Below, piece after piece: positions 43,549 through 52,126 of a stretch of DNA of 64,000 nucleotides (position 1 is the first letter of the stretch; each line of letters starts with the position of its first letter). Source of the stretch: Chryseobacterium kimseyorum. GTDB lineage: Bacteria; Bacteroidota; Bacteroidia; Flavobacteriales; Weeksellaceae. The stretch spans positions 186,001-250,000 of the forward strand of contig NZ_JAPDHW010000004.1 in assembly GCF_025971945.1 (NCBI RefSeq), given 5' to 3'. The translations under genes were made by a program, and so were the position numbers. The notes under the pieces were generated by a model that saw only the letters and a program-made list of their open reading frames with translations, did no database searches and was not told the origin of the DNA.

Positions 43549-45789
43549 TTATTTCGCTCCGATTTCATCGACAAAAAGCCATGCTTTTGAATCTGCTCCG
43601 GGATTTCCTGCGGGAATAATTCCTGCGTTTTCTATTTTAATTTTAATAAATTTTGCCTGTTGATTTCCGACTTTCAGATTGATTTTTCCTTTTGCCGAAA
43701 GAATTTCTTCTTTTCCGATTTCCTTAGTGACTTTGAAATTTTTACCGTCATCGGAAATGTAAACCGTCGCAGATTTTGCCAGATGAATCCAGCTTCCTTT
43801 GTTGTCTAATGTATTAAAATAAACTTCTGAGAAGTTTGTTTTTTCGCCCAAATCTATCGTTGCAACCACATCTTTTCCCTGAAAACCAAGCCATGTTTTC
43901 CCCAACTGCTTTACGTTACCGATAATTCCGTCAACTAATGTAAATGCACCGCCGAAAGAATAATTTTCGCTGGGCTGATTTTCCAAAGTGATTTTTTTTC
44001 CGGTCGTTTTTGAGGTAGATAAATTCTGAGAAGAAACCGCTGATTTTAATTCACCATTTTCAAAATAAGCAGATTTCACCGTCATCGCTTTTGAAACCGG
44101 AATTGCATTCTGATAGGTTGCAGAATTTGACTTAGGCTCGCTTCCGTCAATTGTAAATTTAATTCCGCTAGGATTTTGCGAAGTTGAAAGTTCGTAAGAA
44201 ACACCGTTTTTATTTGGAATTACTTTTCCCGCAATATTGTAGATACTTTTAGCGTAGTTGATGTTCATTTTATCTAAAATTTTAAAATGCTCCACCACTC
44301 TGTTTTCAAATTCCTTGTAATTTTCCGGTTTTGAAGTTCCCCAGCCCACTTGTGAAAGTGCGAATAATCTTGGAAAGATCATATACTGAACATGTTTAAA
44401 ATCAAGAATATATTCGGTCCATAAATTTGCCTGAATTCCCAAAATATATTTCGACTGTTCCGCGTTCAATTCAGCAGGAATCGGATTGTACGAGTACACT
44501 TTATCCAAAGGTGTAAAACCTCCGAACGCATTCGGTTCGGTCTGCGGATCGCCCTGATAATGGTCAAAATAACAATATGCTCCAGGCGTCATCACGGCAA
44601 AATGATTGGTTTTTGCGGCTTCAATTCCACCTTTAATGCCAGTCCAGCTCATTACTGCAGCATTTGGTGCCAATCCACCTTCCAGAATCTCGTCCCAGCC
44701 GATGATTTTCCGGCCTTTTGAGTTCACGTACTTTTCAATTCTCTGAATGAAATAACTTTGCAGTCCGTGCTCGTCTTTCAGATTATTTTTCTTGATTAAA
44801 GCCTGACAGTGTGCACATTCCTTCCATCTTGTTTTCGGACATTCGTCACCACCGATGTGAATATATTGCGAAGGAAAAAGCTGAATCACTTCATCCAAAA
44901 CATTTTCCAAAAAAGTAAACGTTTCATCTTTCGGACAGAAAACATCATCAAAAACGCCCCATTTTGTTGCTGCTTCGAAGGGTCCTTTGGTACAAGCTAG
45001 TTCAGGATACGCAGAAAGAGCAGCAAGAGCGTGACCAGGCATTTCAATTTCAGGAACGACCGTAATGTGTCTTTCCTGAGCGTATTGTACGACATCTTTA
45101 ATTTGCTCCTGAGTATAAAAATAGGGACCGTAAGGTTTGCCGTCATAAGTATCATCAACGTAAGCACCAATCATCGATTCTTTACGTTTTGAACCAATTT
45201 GAGTAAGCTTGGGATATTTTTTAATCTCAATTCTCCAGCCCTGATCGTCGGTTAAATGCCAGTGAAAAGTGTTGAGTTTGTACATTGCCAAATAATCGAT
45301 ATACTGTTTCACTTCTTCTACGGTAAAGAAATGACGGCAAACATCGAGGTGCATTCCACGCCATGCGAATTTTGGAGAATCTTCAATTTGTAATGCAGGA
45401 ATTTTTCCGTTTTTCTGCGTTTCAAATAACTGAATCAGAGTTTGAATAGCTAAAAAATACCCCTGATCTGTGTAGGACTGTATATGAATCTGGTTAGAAG
45501 AAATATCAATTGAATACGCCTCGTTATTGGGTTTTGATTGATTTTCTAATTTAGAATACAACAAATGCGCATCCTGATTTTTTGCGTTACTGAATTTTAA
45601 TTTTAATTTATTTTTTAAATATTCTGTCTCTTTTACAGGAAGATTATTACTTACATTAAATGATGCCGGAATAACAAATTCTCCTTTTAGAAACTCAACT
45701 TTTTGGGGATAAGGAATTAAATTCAGTTTTGTTTGAGAAAAAAAACACATTGAAATCAATAAAGAAAAGGCCAAGAGAATACGCTGCAT
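43549..45789 (-). CDS. GH20-family beta-N-acetylhexosaminidase
   Basis: This is an exported 746-residue hexosaminidase that removes terminal beta-GlcNAc or GalNAc. It has a signal peptide (LAFSLLISMCFFSQ), a GH20 N-terminal domain (about 25-145), a catalytic TIM barrel with WRGMHLDVCRHFF and the catalytic pair HIGGDECP (Asp315, Glu316), and ends in an F5/8 type C-like domain (about 600-746). It is the first gene of the glycan operon. Together with the beta-mannosidase and glycosylasparaginase it can take apart the N-glycan core. Confidence 0.92.
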   Translation of the reverse strand: MQRILLAFSLLISMCFFSQTKLNLIPYPQKVEFLKGEFVIPASFNVSNNLPVKETEYLKNKLKLKFSNAKNQDAHLLYSKLENQSKPNNEAYSIDISSNQIHIQSYTDQGYFLAIQTLIQLFETQKNGKIPALQIEDSPKFAWRGMHLDVCRHFFTVEEVKQYIDYLAMYKLNTFHWHLTDDQGWRIEIKKYPKLTQIGSKRKESMIGAYVDDTYDGKPYGPYFYTQEQIKDVVQYAQERHITVVPEIEMPGHALAALSAYPELACTKGPFEAATKWGVFDDVFCPKDETFTFLENVLDEVIQLFPSQYIHIGGDECPKTRWKECAHCQALIKKNNLKDEHGLQSYFIQRIEKYVNSKGRKIIGWDEILEGGLAPNAAVMSWTGIKGGIEAAKTNHFAVMTPGAYCYFDHYQGDPQTEPNAFGGFTPLDKVYSYNPIPAELNAEQSKYILGIQANLWTEYILDFKHVQYMIFPRLFALSQVGWGTSKPENYKEFENRVVEHFKILDKMNINYAKSIYNIAGKVIPNKNGVSYELSTSQNPSGIKFTIDGSEPKSNSATYQNAIPVSKAMTVKSAYFENGELKSAVSSQNLSTSKTTGKKITLENQPSENYSFGGAFTLVDGIIGNVKQLGKTWLGFQGKDVVATIDLGEKTNFSEVYFNTLDNKGSWIHLAKSATVYISDDGKNFKVTKEIGKEEILSAKGKINLKVGNQQAKFIKIKIENAGIIPAGNPGADSKAWLFVDEIGAK

Positions 45790-45891
45790 CTGGTTGAGTT
45801 TAGATTTTAGCGAATATAATTCTTTTCTGAAAAATTCAGTCTATCATTTAACTATTTCAGCTTTGAAACATCTAATTCTGTAAAAAATTAA

Positions 45892-46704
45892 ATGATGAAA
45901 AAAACTTTTCTTTTGGCAGCCGGATTATTATTTTCGGTTTCTGCACAGGCACAGATTTTAGATATAATTAAATCTACGGTTAAAAACCAGACAGGCGTTG
46001 ATTTAAACAATCCTAAAACCAGCACAACCACTTCACCTGCAACAACTCATCCAACTCCAACCAAAAATACTTCTTCAGTCAATTTGGGAAGTCTGACTTC
46101 AACTCAAATCTCATCTGGTTTGAAAGAAGCTTTAAATTTGGGTGTAACTGAAGGCGTGAAAAAGCTAGCTGTACAGGATGGTTTCCTGAAAAATGAAGCC
46201 GTAAAAATTTTAATGCCTGAAAAATTAAGAGTGATCGATACGAAGCTTCGTGCTTTCGGATTGGGAAGTTTAGCAGATCAGGGCGTGAAATTATTGAACA
46301 GAGCTGCCGAAGATGCAGTGACTGAATCTGCTCCGATTTTCACGAAAGCCATCACGTCGATGACGATTACTGATGCCAAAAATATCTTGTTGGGAGGCGA
46401 CAATTCTGCAACCAATTATTTACAGAGTAAAACCCAAACTCAATTATTCACCGCTTTTCAGCCCAAAGTAAAGGCTTCATTAGGAAAAGTCGGTGCCGAC
46501 AAAGTTTGGAATAACTTGATTTCAAAATACAACACACTGACCGGTCAAGCCGTTTCCACAGATTTAAACGAATATGTGACCAACGAAACCATCAATGGCG
46601 TTTTCAAAATGGTGGCGGAAAAAGAAAGCGGGATCAGAAATAATTCTGTGATGAGAACCACGAGTATTCTGCAGAAGGTTTTTGGGGCGCAGGATGGGAA
46701 GTAA
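45892..46704 (+). CDS. DUF4197 domain-containing secreted protein
   Basis: This 270-residue exported protein has a signal peptide (LLAAGLLFSVSAQAQ) and a Thr/Pro/Ser-rich linker (TSTTTSPATTHPTPTKNTSS), then a DUF4197 domain (SSGLKEALNLGVTEGVKKLA, ITDAKNILLGGDNSATNYLQSKT, YVTNETINGVFKMVAEKE). Function is unknown. A second ATG three bases later would only shorten it by one residue. It is encoded divergently from the GH20 gene and ends in a stop followed by a 264-base gap. Confidence 0.83.
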   Translation: MMKKTFLLAAGLLFSVSAQAQILDIIKSTVKNQTGVDLNNPKTSTTTSPATTHPTPTKNTSSVNLGSLTSTQISSGLKEALNLGVTEGVKKLAVQDGFLKNEAVKILMPEKLRVIDTKLRAFGLGSLADQGVKLLNRAAEDAVTESAPIFTKAITSMTITDAKNILLGGDNSATNYLQSKTQTQLFTAFQPKVKASLGKVGADKVWNNLISKYNTLTGQAVSTDLNEYVTNETINGVFKMVAEKESGIRNNSVMRTTSILQKVFGAQDGK

Positions 46705-46932
46705 ATTTCTTTTGTCTTGAAACAAAAGAAACAAAAATTCAAGACTTGGAACTCTTCGCTAAAAATTAAAAATCAATCCTAAAATTCCCAAACTCGTGCG
46801 GATTTAAACTTCATTTATTAAAGAAGATTATAGCCGCACTCAAACAGTGGGAATTTTTTAACGGATTTATTTTTTAATTTTCTTAACGCTACGATTTCCT
46901 AAGTCACTTAATCAGAAAATTATATTTCATAA

Positions 46933-46961
46933 AAAAACCTTGTCGTTGTGACAAGGTTTTT
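46933..46961 (-). terminator. Terminator after scoB
   Basis: The stem AAAAACCTTGTC / GACAAGGTTTTT with a 5-base loop lies 8 bases past the scoB stop. It can also stop DUF4197 transcription from the other side. Confidence 0.8.
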
Positions 46962-46968
46962 GCTTTAT

Positions 46969-47622
46969 TTAGAATTGCATTTCCGGAATTTCGCCATCTA
47001 TGATTAAATCGGCTTCTGTAGATTTGATGATGTGTTCTACGGAAACTCCGGGAGCTCTCTCAACCAATTTGAATCCGGCTGGCGTTACATCTAAAACAGC
47101 CAGTTCGGTCACCACTTTTTTCACGCAGTTAATTCCGGTAAGCGGAAGTGAACATTTTTTCAGGATTTTGCTTTCTCCGGCTTTGTTGACGTGCATCATC
47201 GCGACGATAATGTTTTCAGCTGAAGCTACAAGATCCATTGCTCCACCCATTCCTTTCACCATTTTTCCGGGAATTTTCCAGTTGGCAATGTCGCCGTTTT
47301 CTGAAACTTCCATGGCACCAAGAATGGTCAAATCTACTTTCTGACTTCTGATCATCCCAAAACTGAACGCAGAATCGAAAAACGAACCGCCTTCCAAAAT
47401 CGTAATCGTCTGCTTTCCGGCATTGATGACGTCTGCATCTTCCTCACCTTCAAACGGGAACGGTCCCATTCCCAAAACTCCGTTTTCACTCTGGAATTCT
47501 ACCGAAAGATTGTCGGGAACGTAATTTGCCACCAATGTTGGGATTCCGATTCCTAAGTTTACATAATATCCGTCTTTTACTTCTTTTGAAATACGTTTTG
47601 CTATATCTTCTTTACTTAACAT
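46969..47622 (-). CDS. scoB: 3-oxoacid CoA-transferase subunit B
   Basis: This is the catalytic-Glu subunit of a class I CoA transferase (succinyl-CoA:3-ketoacid type), acting in ketone-body or acetoacetate use. The 217 residues include the catalytic Glu46 in FQSENGVLGMGPFP, plus GGSFFDSAFSFGMIR and GMGGAMDLVASAENI. It sits downstream of its partner scoA, but 183 bases apart, further than is usual for the pair. It is cytoplasmic. Confidence 0.93.
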   Translation of the reverse strand: MLSKEDIAKRISKEVKDGYYVNLGIGIPTLVANYVPDNLSVEFQSENGVLGMGPFPFEGEEDADVINAGKQTITILEGGSFFDSAFSFGMIRSQKVDLTILGAMEVSENGDIANWKIPGKMVKGMGGAMDLVASAENIIVAMMHVNKAGESKILKKCSLPLTGINCVKKVVTELAVLDVTPAGFKLVERAPGVSVEHIIKSTEADLIIDGEIPEMQF

Positions 47623-47805
47623 ATAATTTTATTTGAAAATTTGTTGATGTGCCAATTTTAAAATTGACCATTTCCTGTTTTTGATTGTCAAAATAAATTT
47701 AACAATACTAAAATTATCTTTTTTAAATGTTAAAAAACTTCACTTCAAAATTTGAACTAAAAATAACTTTCAAATTTGCAAATTGAAATATTTTCAAATT
47801 CTATT

Positions 47806-48504
47806 TTATCTCTTTCTGACTGTTCTCTGCTCGATTCTTTTCTCAAATTTTTCTCCCTGGAAAATTCTTTGGATCATAATTCCCGGAATATGAATCTGGT
47901 TGGGATCCAGTTCGCCAGGCGCTAACAATTCCTCCACTTCGGCGATGGTAATTTTTCCTGCTCCGGCCATTGGGTGGTTGAAATTTCTTGCTGATCCTTT
48001 GAAAATTAAATTTCCTGCATGATCGCCTTTCCAAGCTTTTACGATGGAGTAATCTGCGTCGTAGGCGTGTTCTAAAATATGAGGTTTGCCGTTGAAATCT
48101 TTTACCTCCTTCCCCTCTGCGACTTCAGTTCCGAAACCTGCAGGTGTGTAGAACGCGGGAATTCCTGCCTGAGCAGCTCTGCATTTTTCTGCTAAAGTTC
48201 CCTGTGGAGTCAATTCAACTTCGAGTTCGCCCGATAACATCTGTCTTTCGAATTCTGCGTTTTCGCCCACATAAGATGAAATCATTTTTTTGATCTGTCT
48301 TTTGTGAAGCAACAGTCCCAATCCGAAATCGTCTACTCCGGCATTGTTTGAAATGCAGGTTAAATCTTTTACATCACTATCTACCAATGCGTTAATGGAA
48401 TTTTCAGGGATTCCGCATAATCCGAAACCGCCCAGCATCAGGGTCATTCCGTCCTGAATTCCATCGATGGCTTCCTGTGCATTTTTTACTCTTTTATCGA
48501 TCAT
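47806..48504 (-). CDS. scoA: 3-oxoacid CoA-transferase subunit A
   Basis: This is the partner of scoB in a heterodimeric CoA transferase. The 232 residues open [20 protein letters not shown], with the CoA-binding [13 protein letters not shown] and later [13 protein letters not shown]. The open frame runs 49 codons further upstream, but that stretch is basic, repetitive and has no family match, so I choose the ATG at 48504. No clear -7 element is seen before it. Confidence 0.93.
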   Translation of the reverse strand: MIDKRVKNAQEAIDGIQDGMTLMLGGFGLCGIPENSINALVDSDVKDLTCISNNAGVDDFGLGLLLHKRQIKKMISSYVGENAEFERQMLSGELEVELTPQGTLAEKCRAAQAGIPAFYTPAGFGTEVAEGKEVKDFNGKPHILEHAYDADYSIVKAWKGDHAGNLIFKGSARNFNHPMAGAGKITIAEVEELLAPGELDPNQIHIPGIMIQRIFQGEKFEKRIEQRTVRKR

Positions 48505-48781
48505 TTTTTGAATTAAATTTTGAGGTCTTAAATTAGTGTTTTTCTTTGAAATGGAAAAAATTGTTTTTGCTATTGGTAAAATATTGTGTTTTTTAATCAA
48601 TGTTTGCAAAGTTTTTTTAAAAAAATGAGCATGGATTTTTTTAGTTCGCAAAGGCGGTTCACTCGGATAAAAAAAATAAACTGTACTTGGTACTAATCTG
48701 TATTATTGCCCACAGATTTCATGGATTTCCACAGATTTTCAAATTAAGATGATCAAACTTTAAAATTTTGTCTTGCTGAAG

Positions 48782-48821
48782 CATCTAGGCTCGACAAGGT
48801 CAAAGTATCTTAGCCTGGATG
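48782..48821. repeat. Hairpin CATCTAGGCT / AGCCTGGATG
   Basis: The two 10-base arms (48782-48791 and 48812-48821) are complementary at 9 of 10 positions, with a 20-base loop. The flanks read GTCTTGCTGAAGCATCT, like common Bacteroidetes intergenic repeats. Confidence 0.45.
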
Positions 48822-48890
48822 TAATTGAAAAGTAAAAGATTACAGTTTTTAAAAATAAATATTGAAGGGAAAAAACGTCTCTTCTTTTGC

Positions 48891-48980
48891 GTGAGGGATG
48901 GAAGCGGCATCCTTTTTCTGTAGCTTGGGGCCGCCGCCCCAAACTACAGAAAAAGATATAGCGGACAGCCCGACCTGAGT
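48891..48980. repeat. Flavobacteriia-type hairpin repeat (copy 2)
   Basis: A 19-base stem with one mismatch, CTTTTTCTGTAG-C-TTGGGG (48912-48930) against 48937-48955, has a CCGCCG loop. The flanks are GGAAGCGGCATC on the left and GATATAGCGGACAGCC on the right. The shared core ATCC-TTTTT, AAAAA-GAT and AGCGGA link it to the element at 37998-38067. The stem is GC-rich in an AT-rich genome. Confidence 0.6.
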
Positions 48981-49049
48981 GAGGAAATGGAGCGCAGCGG
49001 AATGACCGAGTGAGGGGCACGCCATGGTGAGGAAAGTGGGACGGAGGGT

Positions 49050-49130
49050 TTGAGTGATGAGAATGGATAATAAATGATGCTTGATAATTGATGATCGATG
49101 AATAATGGTGATGGATGATGGGGAATGGGT
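49050..49130. repeat. Low-complexity GATGAT/ATAATG tract
   Basis: Near-repeats of ATGAT, GATAAT and TGGATGATGG fill this stretch before rplS. They look like slippage products. Confidence 0.45.
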
Positions 49131-49210
49131 TCTTTGATAAATGTATTTTGTGGGTACAATTTTTTAGGAATTAATTTTTGTAAAGTGTTGGTGGACAGAA
49201 AAATTTGTTT

Positions 49211-49218
49211 TATTTTTG
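49211..49218 (+). promoter_or_regulatory. -7 element of rplS
   Basis: TATTTTTG, with the start site expected near 49224 and a leader of about 65 bases. Confidence 0.5.
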
Positions 49219-49230
49219 CAATCTGTTATT

Positions 49231-49258
49231 CAACCTCTGACGAAGTCCGTGTAAGTTG
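49231..49258 (+). promoter_or_regulatory. Structured leader of rplS
   Basis: CAAC (49231-49234) pairs with GTTG (49255-49258), and inside this GAC-GAA-GTC forms a small hairpin (49239-49247). The leader is short, at an exact distance from the -7 element, and precedes a ribosomal protein gene that is often autoregulated. Confidence 0.35.
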
Positions 49259-49288
49259 CTTAGCCTAAACATTTTTTATTTATTAATA

Positions 49289-49645
49289 ATGGATTTATTA
49301 AAGTACGTACAAGACAAGTACATTACAAAAAAAGAATTCCCTGAATTCAAAGCAGGTGATACAATCACTGTGTATTACGAGATTAAAGAAGGTCAAAAAA
49401 CAAGAACTCAGTTCTTTAAAGGAACTGTAATCCAATTGAGAGGAACAGGTTCTACAAAGACTTTTACAATCAGAAAAATGAGTGGTGATGTAGGTGTAGA
49501 GAGAGTTTTCCCTATCAACATGCCAGCTCTTCAAAAAATCGAAGTTGACAGAAGAGGTAAAGTTAGAAGATCTAGAATTTACTACTTCAGAGACCTTAGA
49601 GGTAAAAAAGCGAGAATTAAAGACGCTGCTTACAAGAAGAAATAA
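49289..49645 (+). CDS. rplS: 50S ribosomal protein L19
   Basis: L19 lies at the 30S-50S interface. The 118 residues begin MDLLKYVQDKYITKKEFPEF and carry the family phrases FKAGDTITVYYEIKEGQKTRTQ, FKGTVIQLRGTGSTKTFTIR and RVFPINMPALQKIEV. An open frame 11 codons longer is not preceded by a usable start. The gene appears alone: trmD and rimM, its partners elsewhere, are not adjacent. It ends in a good terminator. Confidence 0.96.
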   Translation: MDLLKYVQDKYITKKEFPEFKAGDTITVYYEIKEGQKTRTQFFKGTVIQLRGTGSTKTFTIRKMSGDVGVERVFPINMPALQKIEVDRRGKVRRSRIYYFRDLRGKKARIKDAAYKKK

Positions 49646-49665
49646 TTCAGACAACAACACATACG

Positions 49666-49699
49666 AAAAGAGACTGCTAATTTTAGCGGTCTCTTTTTA
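49666..49699 (+). terminator. Terminator after rplS
   Basis: AAAAGAGACTGCTAA / TTAGCGGTCTCTTTT (one G-T pair) with a 2-base loop, followed by T's. It begins 21 bases past the stop. Confidence 0.85.
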
Positions 49700-49722
49700 T
49701 TTTGGTGTATGTTACTTTTTTT

Positions 49723-49868
49723 GATAGGATTTTATCCTATCCTCTGTTAAGTTGTCCCTTTGGGACTGAGTTAAAATAGTGCGGATGACAATCTCCTTTT
49801 TAAAAACCCCGTAGAAAATTTCTTTGAAATTTTCGCCATCCCTCCAATGAAGGGAAATTTTCGGATGG
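49723..49868. repeat. Cluster of three perfect hairpins with TTT loops
   Basis: GATAGGAT-TTT-ATCCTATC (49723-49741), GTCCC-TTT-GGGAC (49754-49766) and GAAAATTTC-TTT-GAAATTTTC (49814-49834) all have a 3-base loop TTT. A further CCATCC (49836-49841) pairs with GGATGG (49863-49868). The form recalls the 3-base-loop palindromes of the repeat at 26641-26764. Confidence 0.5.
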
Positions 49869-49942
49869 ATGGGCACCATAACGTGGAATCTACATAAAAT
49901 TAGTTTTCAATCTTGGCAAAAAGCCATCATCCAGCTTCCCAC

Positions 49943-50938
49943 CTACCTGATAAAATCATACAACGCATTCCAGAATTTATCGTAGACTTCGATGTGAGGA
50001 AGATGACCGACGTTTTCGAGCTCAACTAATTTTGATCCGACAATCTGTTGCTGTGTCTTTTTTCCCAACTCCTGATATTGCCCCATGGTTGGCTGAATTT
50101 CTTTTGGAGCACGGTCTTTTCCGATCGCTGTCCGGTCTCTAGTTCCTATGATAAGTAAGGTTGGAGTTTTGATGTTTTTAAATTCATACACTACAGGCTG
50201 ATTAAAGATAATATCACTCGTCAGGGCAGCATTCCATGCAACCTGTGGATAGTCTTTGTGTAAAGTCCACCCTGCAATAAGATCAAGCCAAGGTTGGTAT
50301 TCTGCTTTCCATTTGTTGTCGTAATAGAATTTAAGCTGATAATTTTTATAGGATTCCGCTGTGTTTTTTAATTCCGACTGATAGGCTTCATCAACAGTCT
50401 GATATTTTGCCAAGGCTTTATAATCTTCCAATCCAATCGGATTTTCAAGAATTAATTTTTCAACCGTGTCAGGATACATTAAAGTGAATCTCGTAGCAAC
50501 CATACCTCCCATTGAATGACCTAAAACGATGATCTTTTCAATTTTTAAATCTTCTAAAATCAATTTGGTATTAGTTGCCAGCTCTGCAAATGAGAATTGA
50601 TAACTCTGAGGTTTGGAAGACTTACGGAAACCAATCTGATCCGGAATTATCACCCTGAAACCTTTGTCTGCCAAATCTTTTGCCGTTTTTTCCCAGTACG
50701 CTCCGTTAAAGTTTTTGCCGTGGAGAAGCATAATAGTTTTTCCGTTGGATTTTTTGGGCTTAACATCCATGTATGCCATTTTAAGATTTTGCTTTTGAGA
50801 ATTTAAATCTTTAAAATGAACTTCAAAGGGATATTCATAATTCGTAAGCGTTGCATCTAAAGGTTTTATCTGCGAAAATGCCATCGTTGATGTGACAGTG
50901 AGTGAAATTCCTATGAGAATATTTTTAAATTTGGTCAT
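49943..50938 (-). CDS. Alpha/beta-hydrolase fold protein
   Basis: This is an exported alpha/beta hydrolase of 331 residues, with a signal peptide (LIGISLTVTSTMAFSQ). The nucleophile elbow is GHSMGG (VLGHSMGGMVATRF, about residue 143-156), the acid is likely Asp in LLIIGTRDRT, and the His in VGHLPHIEVYDKF. An oxyanion segment MLLHGKNFNGAYWE is seen early. The substrate is unknown; a peptidase or esterase role is possible. It is monocistronic on the minus strand. Confidence 0.85.
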   Translation of the reverse strand: MTKFKNILIGISLTVTSTMAFSQIKPLDATLTNYEYPFEVHFKDLNSQKQNLKMAYMDVKPKKSNGKTIMLLHGKNFNGAYWEKTAKDLADKGFRVIIPDQIGFRKSSKPQSYQFSFAELATNTKLILEDLKIEKIIVLGHSMGGMVATRFTLMYPDTVEKLILENPIGLEDYKALAKYQTVDEAYQSELKNTAESYKNYQLKFYYDNKWKAEYQPWLDLIAGWTLHKDYPQVAWNAALTSDIIFNQPVVYEFKNIKTPTLLIIGTRDRTAIGKDRAPKEIQPTMGQYQELGKKTQQQIVGSKLVELENVGHLPHIEVYDKFWNALYDFIR

Positions 50939-50964
50939 GAAAAATTGAATTTAGATATAAATTT

Positions 50965-50992
50965 AAAAAAACCGCTTCAAATGAAACGGTTT
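50965..50992 (-). terminator. Terminator after the EamA transporter gene
   Basis: AAACCG / CGGTTT with an inner TTCA / TGAA pair. In the minus direction it is followed by T's, 30 bases past the stop of the gene that ends at 51022. Confidence 0.7.
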
Positions 50993-51021
50993 CTAGTGTT
51001 ATTTATAATTTAATTATGCTT

Positions 51022-52005
51022 TTACGAAAGCTCTTCTGCAATGAGTTTTTCCTTTTTCGAAGGTAAATTCATTAAAACAATCGCCATTAAGATTAAAAGA
51101 ATTCCAACCCATTGAATCAGGATTACCTTTTCATTTAATAACACAAAAGCCATTGTTACTGAAACCGGAAGTTCAAGCGAGGAAATAATACTTCCTAATC
51201 CCAAACCTGTATTTGGGAAACCTAAGTTAAAAAGAATTGGCGGAATAATGGTTCCAAACAAAGCCAGAATAAACCCATACGTCCAGAAGATAGAATAATC
51301 AAACGGTCGGATGTGCTGTGTATTTTCGGTAAAATTCAGGTAAAAAGATCTTAAATTTTCAGAATACAATGGTCCGATCTGTGCAAATAACAAGAATGCT
51401 AAAACAATCACCGAACCTCCGGTGAGCATAATAATACTTTTCCTAAGTACCGGTAAATGCGTTGCCAGAGTATTGGATGTAAACATGGTCATTGTAAATG
51501 ACGCAGCAGCCAATAATCCCCAAAAGATTCCGTGCCAATCTAATTTCACTTCTAAATTGACGAGATTTGTTGCTAAAACCGTTCCGAGTAAAACAATTAT
51601 TGTAGCGACAACTTTCTTAGTATTTGGAAACTTTTTAGTGATAAAACTTTCAGCAACTACGCTGAACCAAACAGACTGCATCAACAGAACAATAGCTATA
51701 GAGACTGCAATATACTGCACCGAGATGTAATAAAATAAGCTGGTACAACCCAAAGATGTTCCCGCCATCAACAACGTTCTGAATTCTTTTCGGTTGGGTG
51801 ACGATAATTTCTTCTTTGAAGTTAAAGTCTGAATAAAATTCAGGATTAAGAGACCCAATAATCCTAAAGCAAACTGAGCTGTCGTTACTTCTGAGGTTGT
51901 AAAACCTTCTTTATAAGACATTTTAACGAATGTGGCAAGCATTCCATAAATACTCGCACCGAAACCTACAAATAATACTCCTTTTATAATATTTTTCTTC
52001 TTCAT
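51022..52005 (-). CDS. EamA/DMT-family transporter
   Basis: This is a membrane protein of 327 residues with ten hydrophobic helices in two EamA halves (IKGVLFVGFGASIYGMLATFV near the start, ILALFGTIIPPILFNLGFP and LELPVSVTMAFVLLNEKV later). Members move metabolites out or in across the inner membrane; the substrate is not visible. The start at 52005 is supported by a TACCTTTG -7 at 52024-52031, which would exclude the longer frame from 52068. Confidence 0.87.
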   Translation of the reverse strand: MKKKNIIKGVLFVGFGASIYGMLATFVKMSYKEGFTTSEVTTAQFALGLLGLLILNFIQTLTSKKKLSSPNRKEFRTLLMAGTSLGCTSLFYYISVQYIAVSIAIVLLMQSVWFSVVAESFITKKFPNTKKVVATIIVLLGTVLATNLVNLEVKLDWHGIFWGLLAAASFTMTMFTSNTLATHLPVLRKSIIMLTGGSVIVLAFLLFAQIGPLYSENLRSFYLNFTENTQHIRPFDYSIFWTYGFILALFGTIIPPILFNLGFPNTGLGLGSIISSLELPVSVTMAFVLLNEKVILIQWVGILLILMAIVLMNLPSKKEKLIAEELS

Positions 52006-52023
52006 AACCGATTTTACAGCCGG

Positions 52024-52031
52024 CAAAGGTA
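52024..52031 (-). promoter_or_regulatory. -7 element of the EamA gene
   Basis: Minus-strand TACCTTTG, 18 bases before the ATG at 52005. It lies inside the upstream extension of the frame and so sets the start. Confidence 0.5.
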
Positions 52032-52066
52032 CGACATAAAAAATTGTTGAAAATGAAACTGTATTC

Positions 52067-52102
52067 AAATAAAAAAATCACCCCAGATAATCTGAGGTGA
52101 TT
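52067..52102 (-). terminator. Terminator after the M36 peptidase gene
   Basis: AATCACCCCAGAT pairs with ATCTGAGGTGATT (one bulge), and seven T's follow in the minus direction. It starts 25 bases past the M36 stop. Confidence 0.8.
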
Positions 52103-52126
52103 GTAAACTAAATTGAGTTTATATTA

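Larger units (their letters stand above)
48505..49210. other. 706-base intergenic region with hairpins and low-complexity DNA
   Basis: It holds a hairpin at 48782-48821, the palindromic repeat at 48891-48980, a purine-rich stretch to 49045 and GATGAT/ATAATG-type low-complexity DNA near 49050-49130. Two open frames on the minus strand cross the repeats, but both look accidental. I see no RNA gene. Confidence 0.55.

Noticed and set aside
48505..48651. N-terminal extension of scoA
   Set aside because: The 49 added residues are basic and repetitive and lie before the conserved start [10 protein letters not shown].
48760..49159. Two open frames on the minus strand
   Set aside because: They cross the hairpin repeat and low-complexity DNA, have no family match and no promoter.
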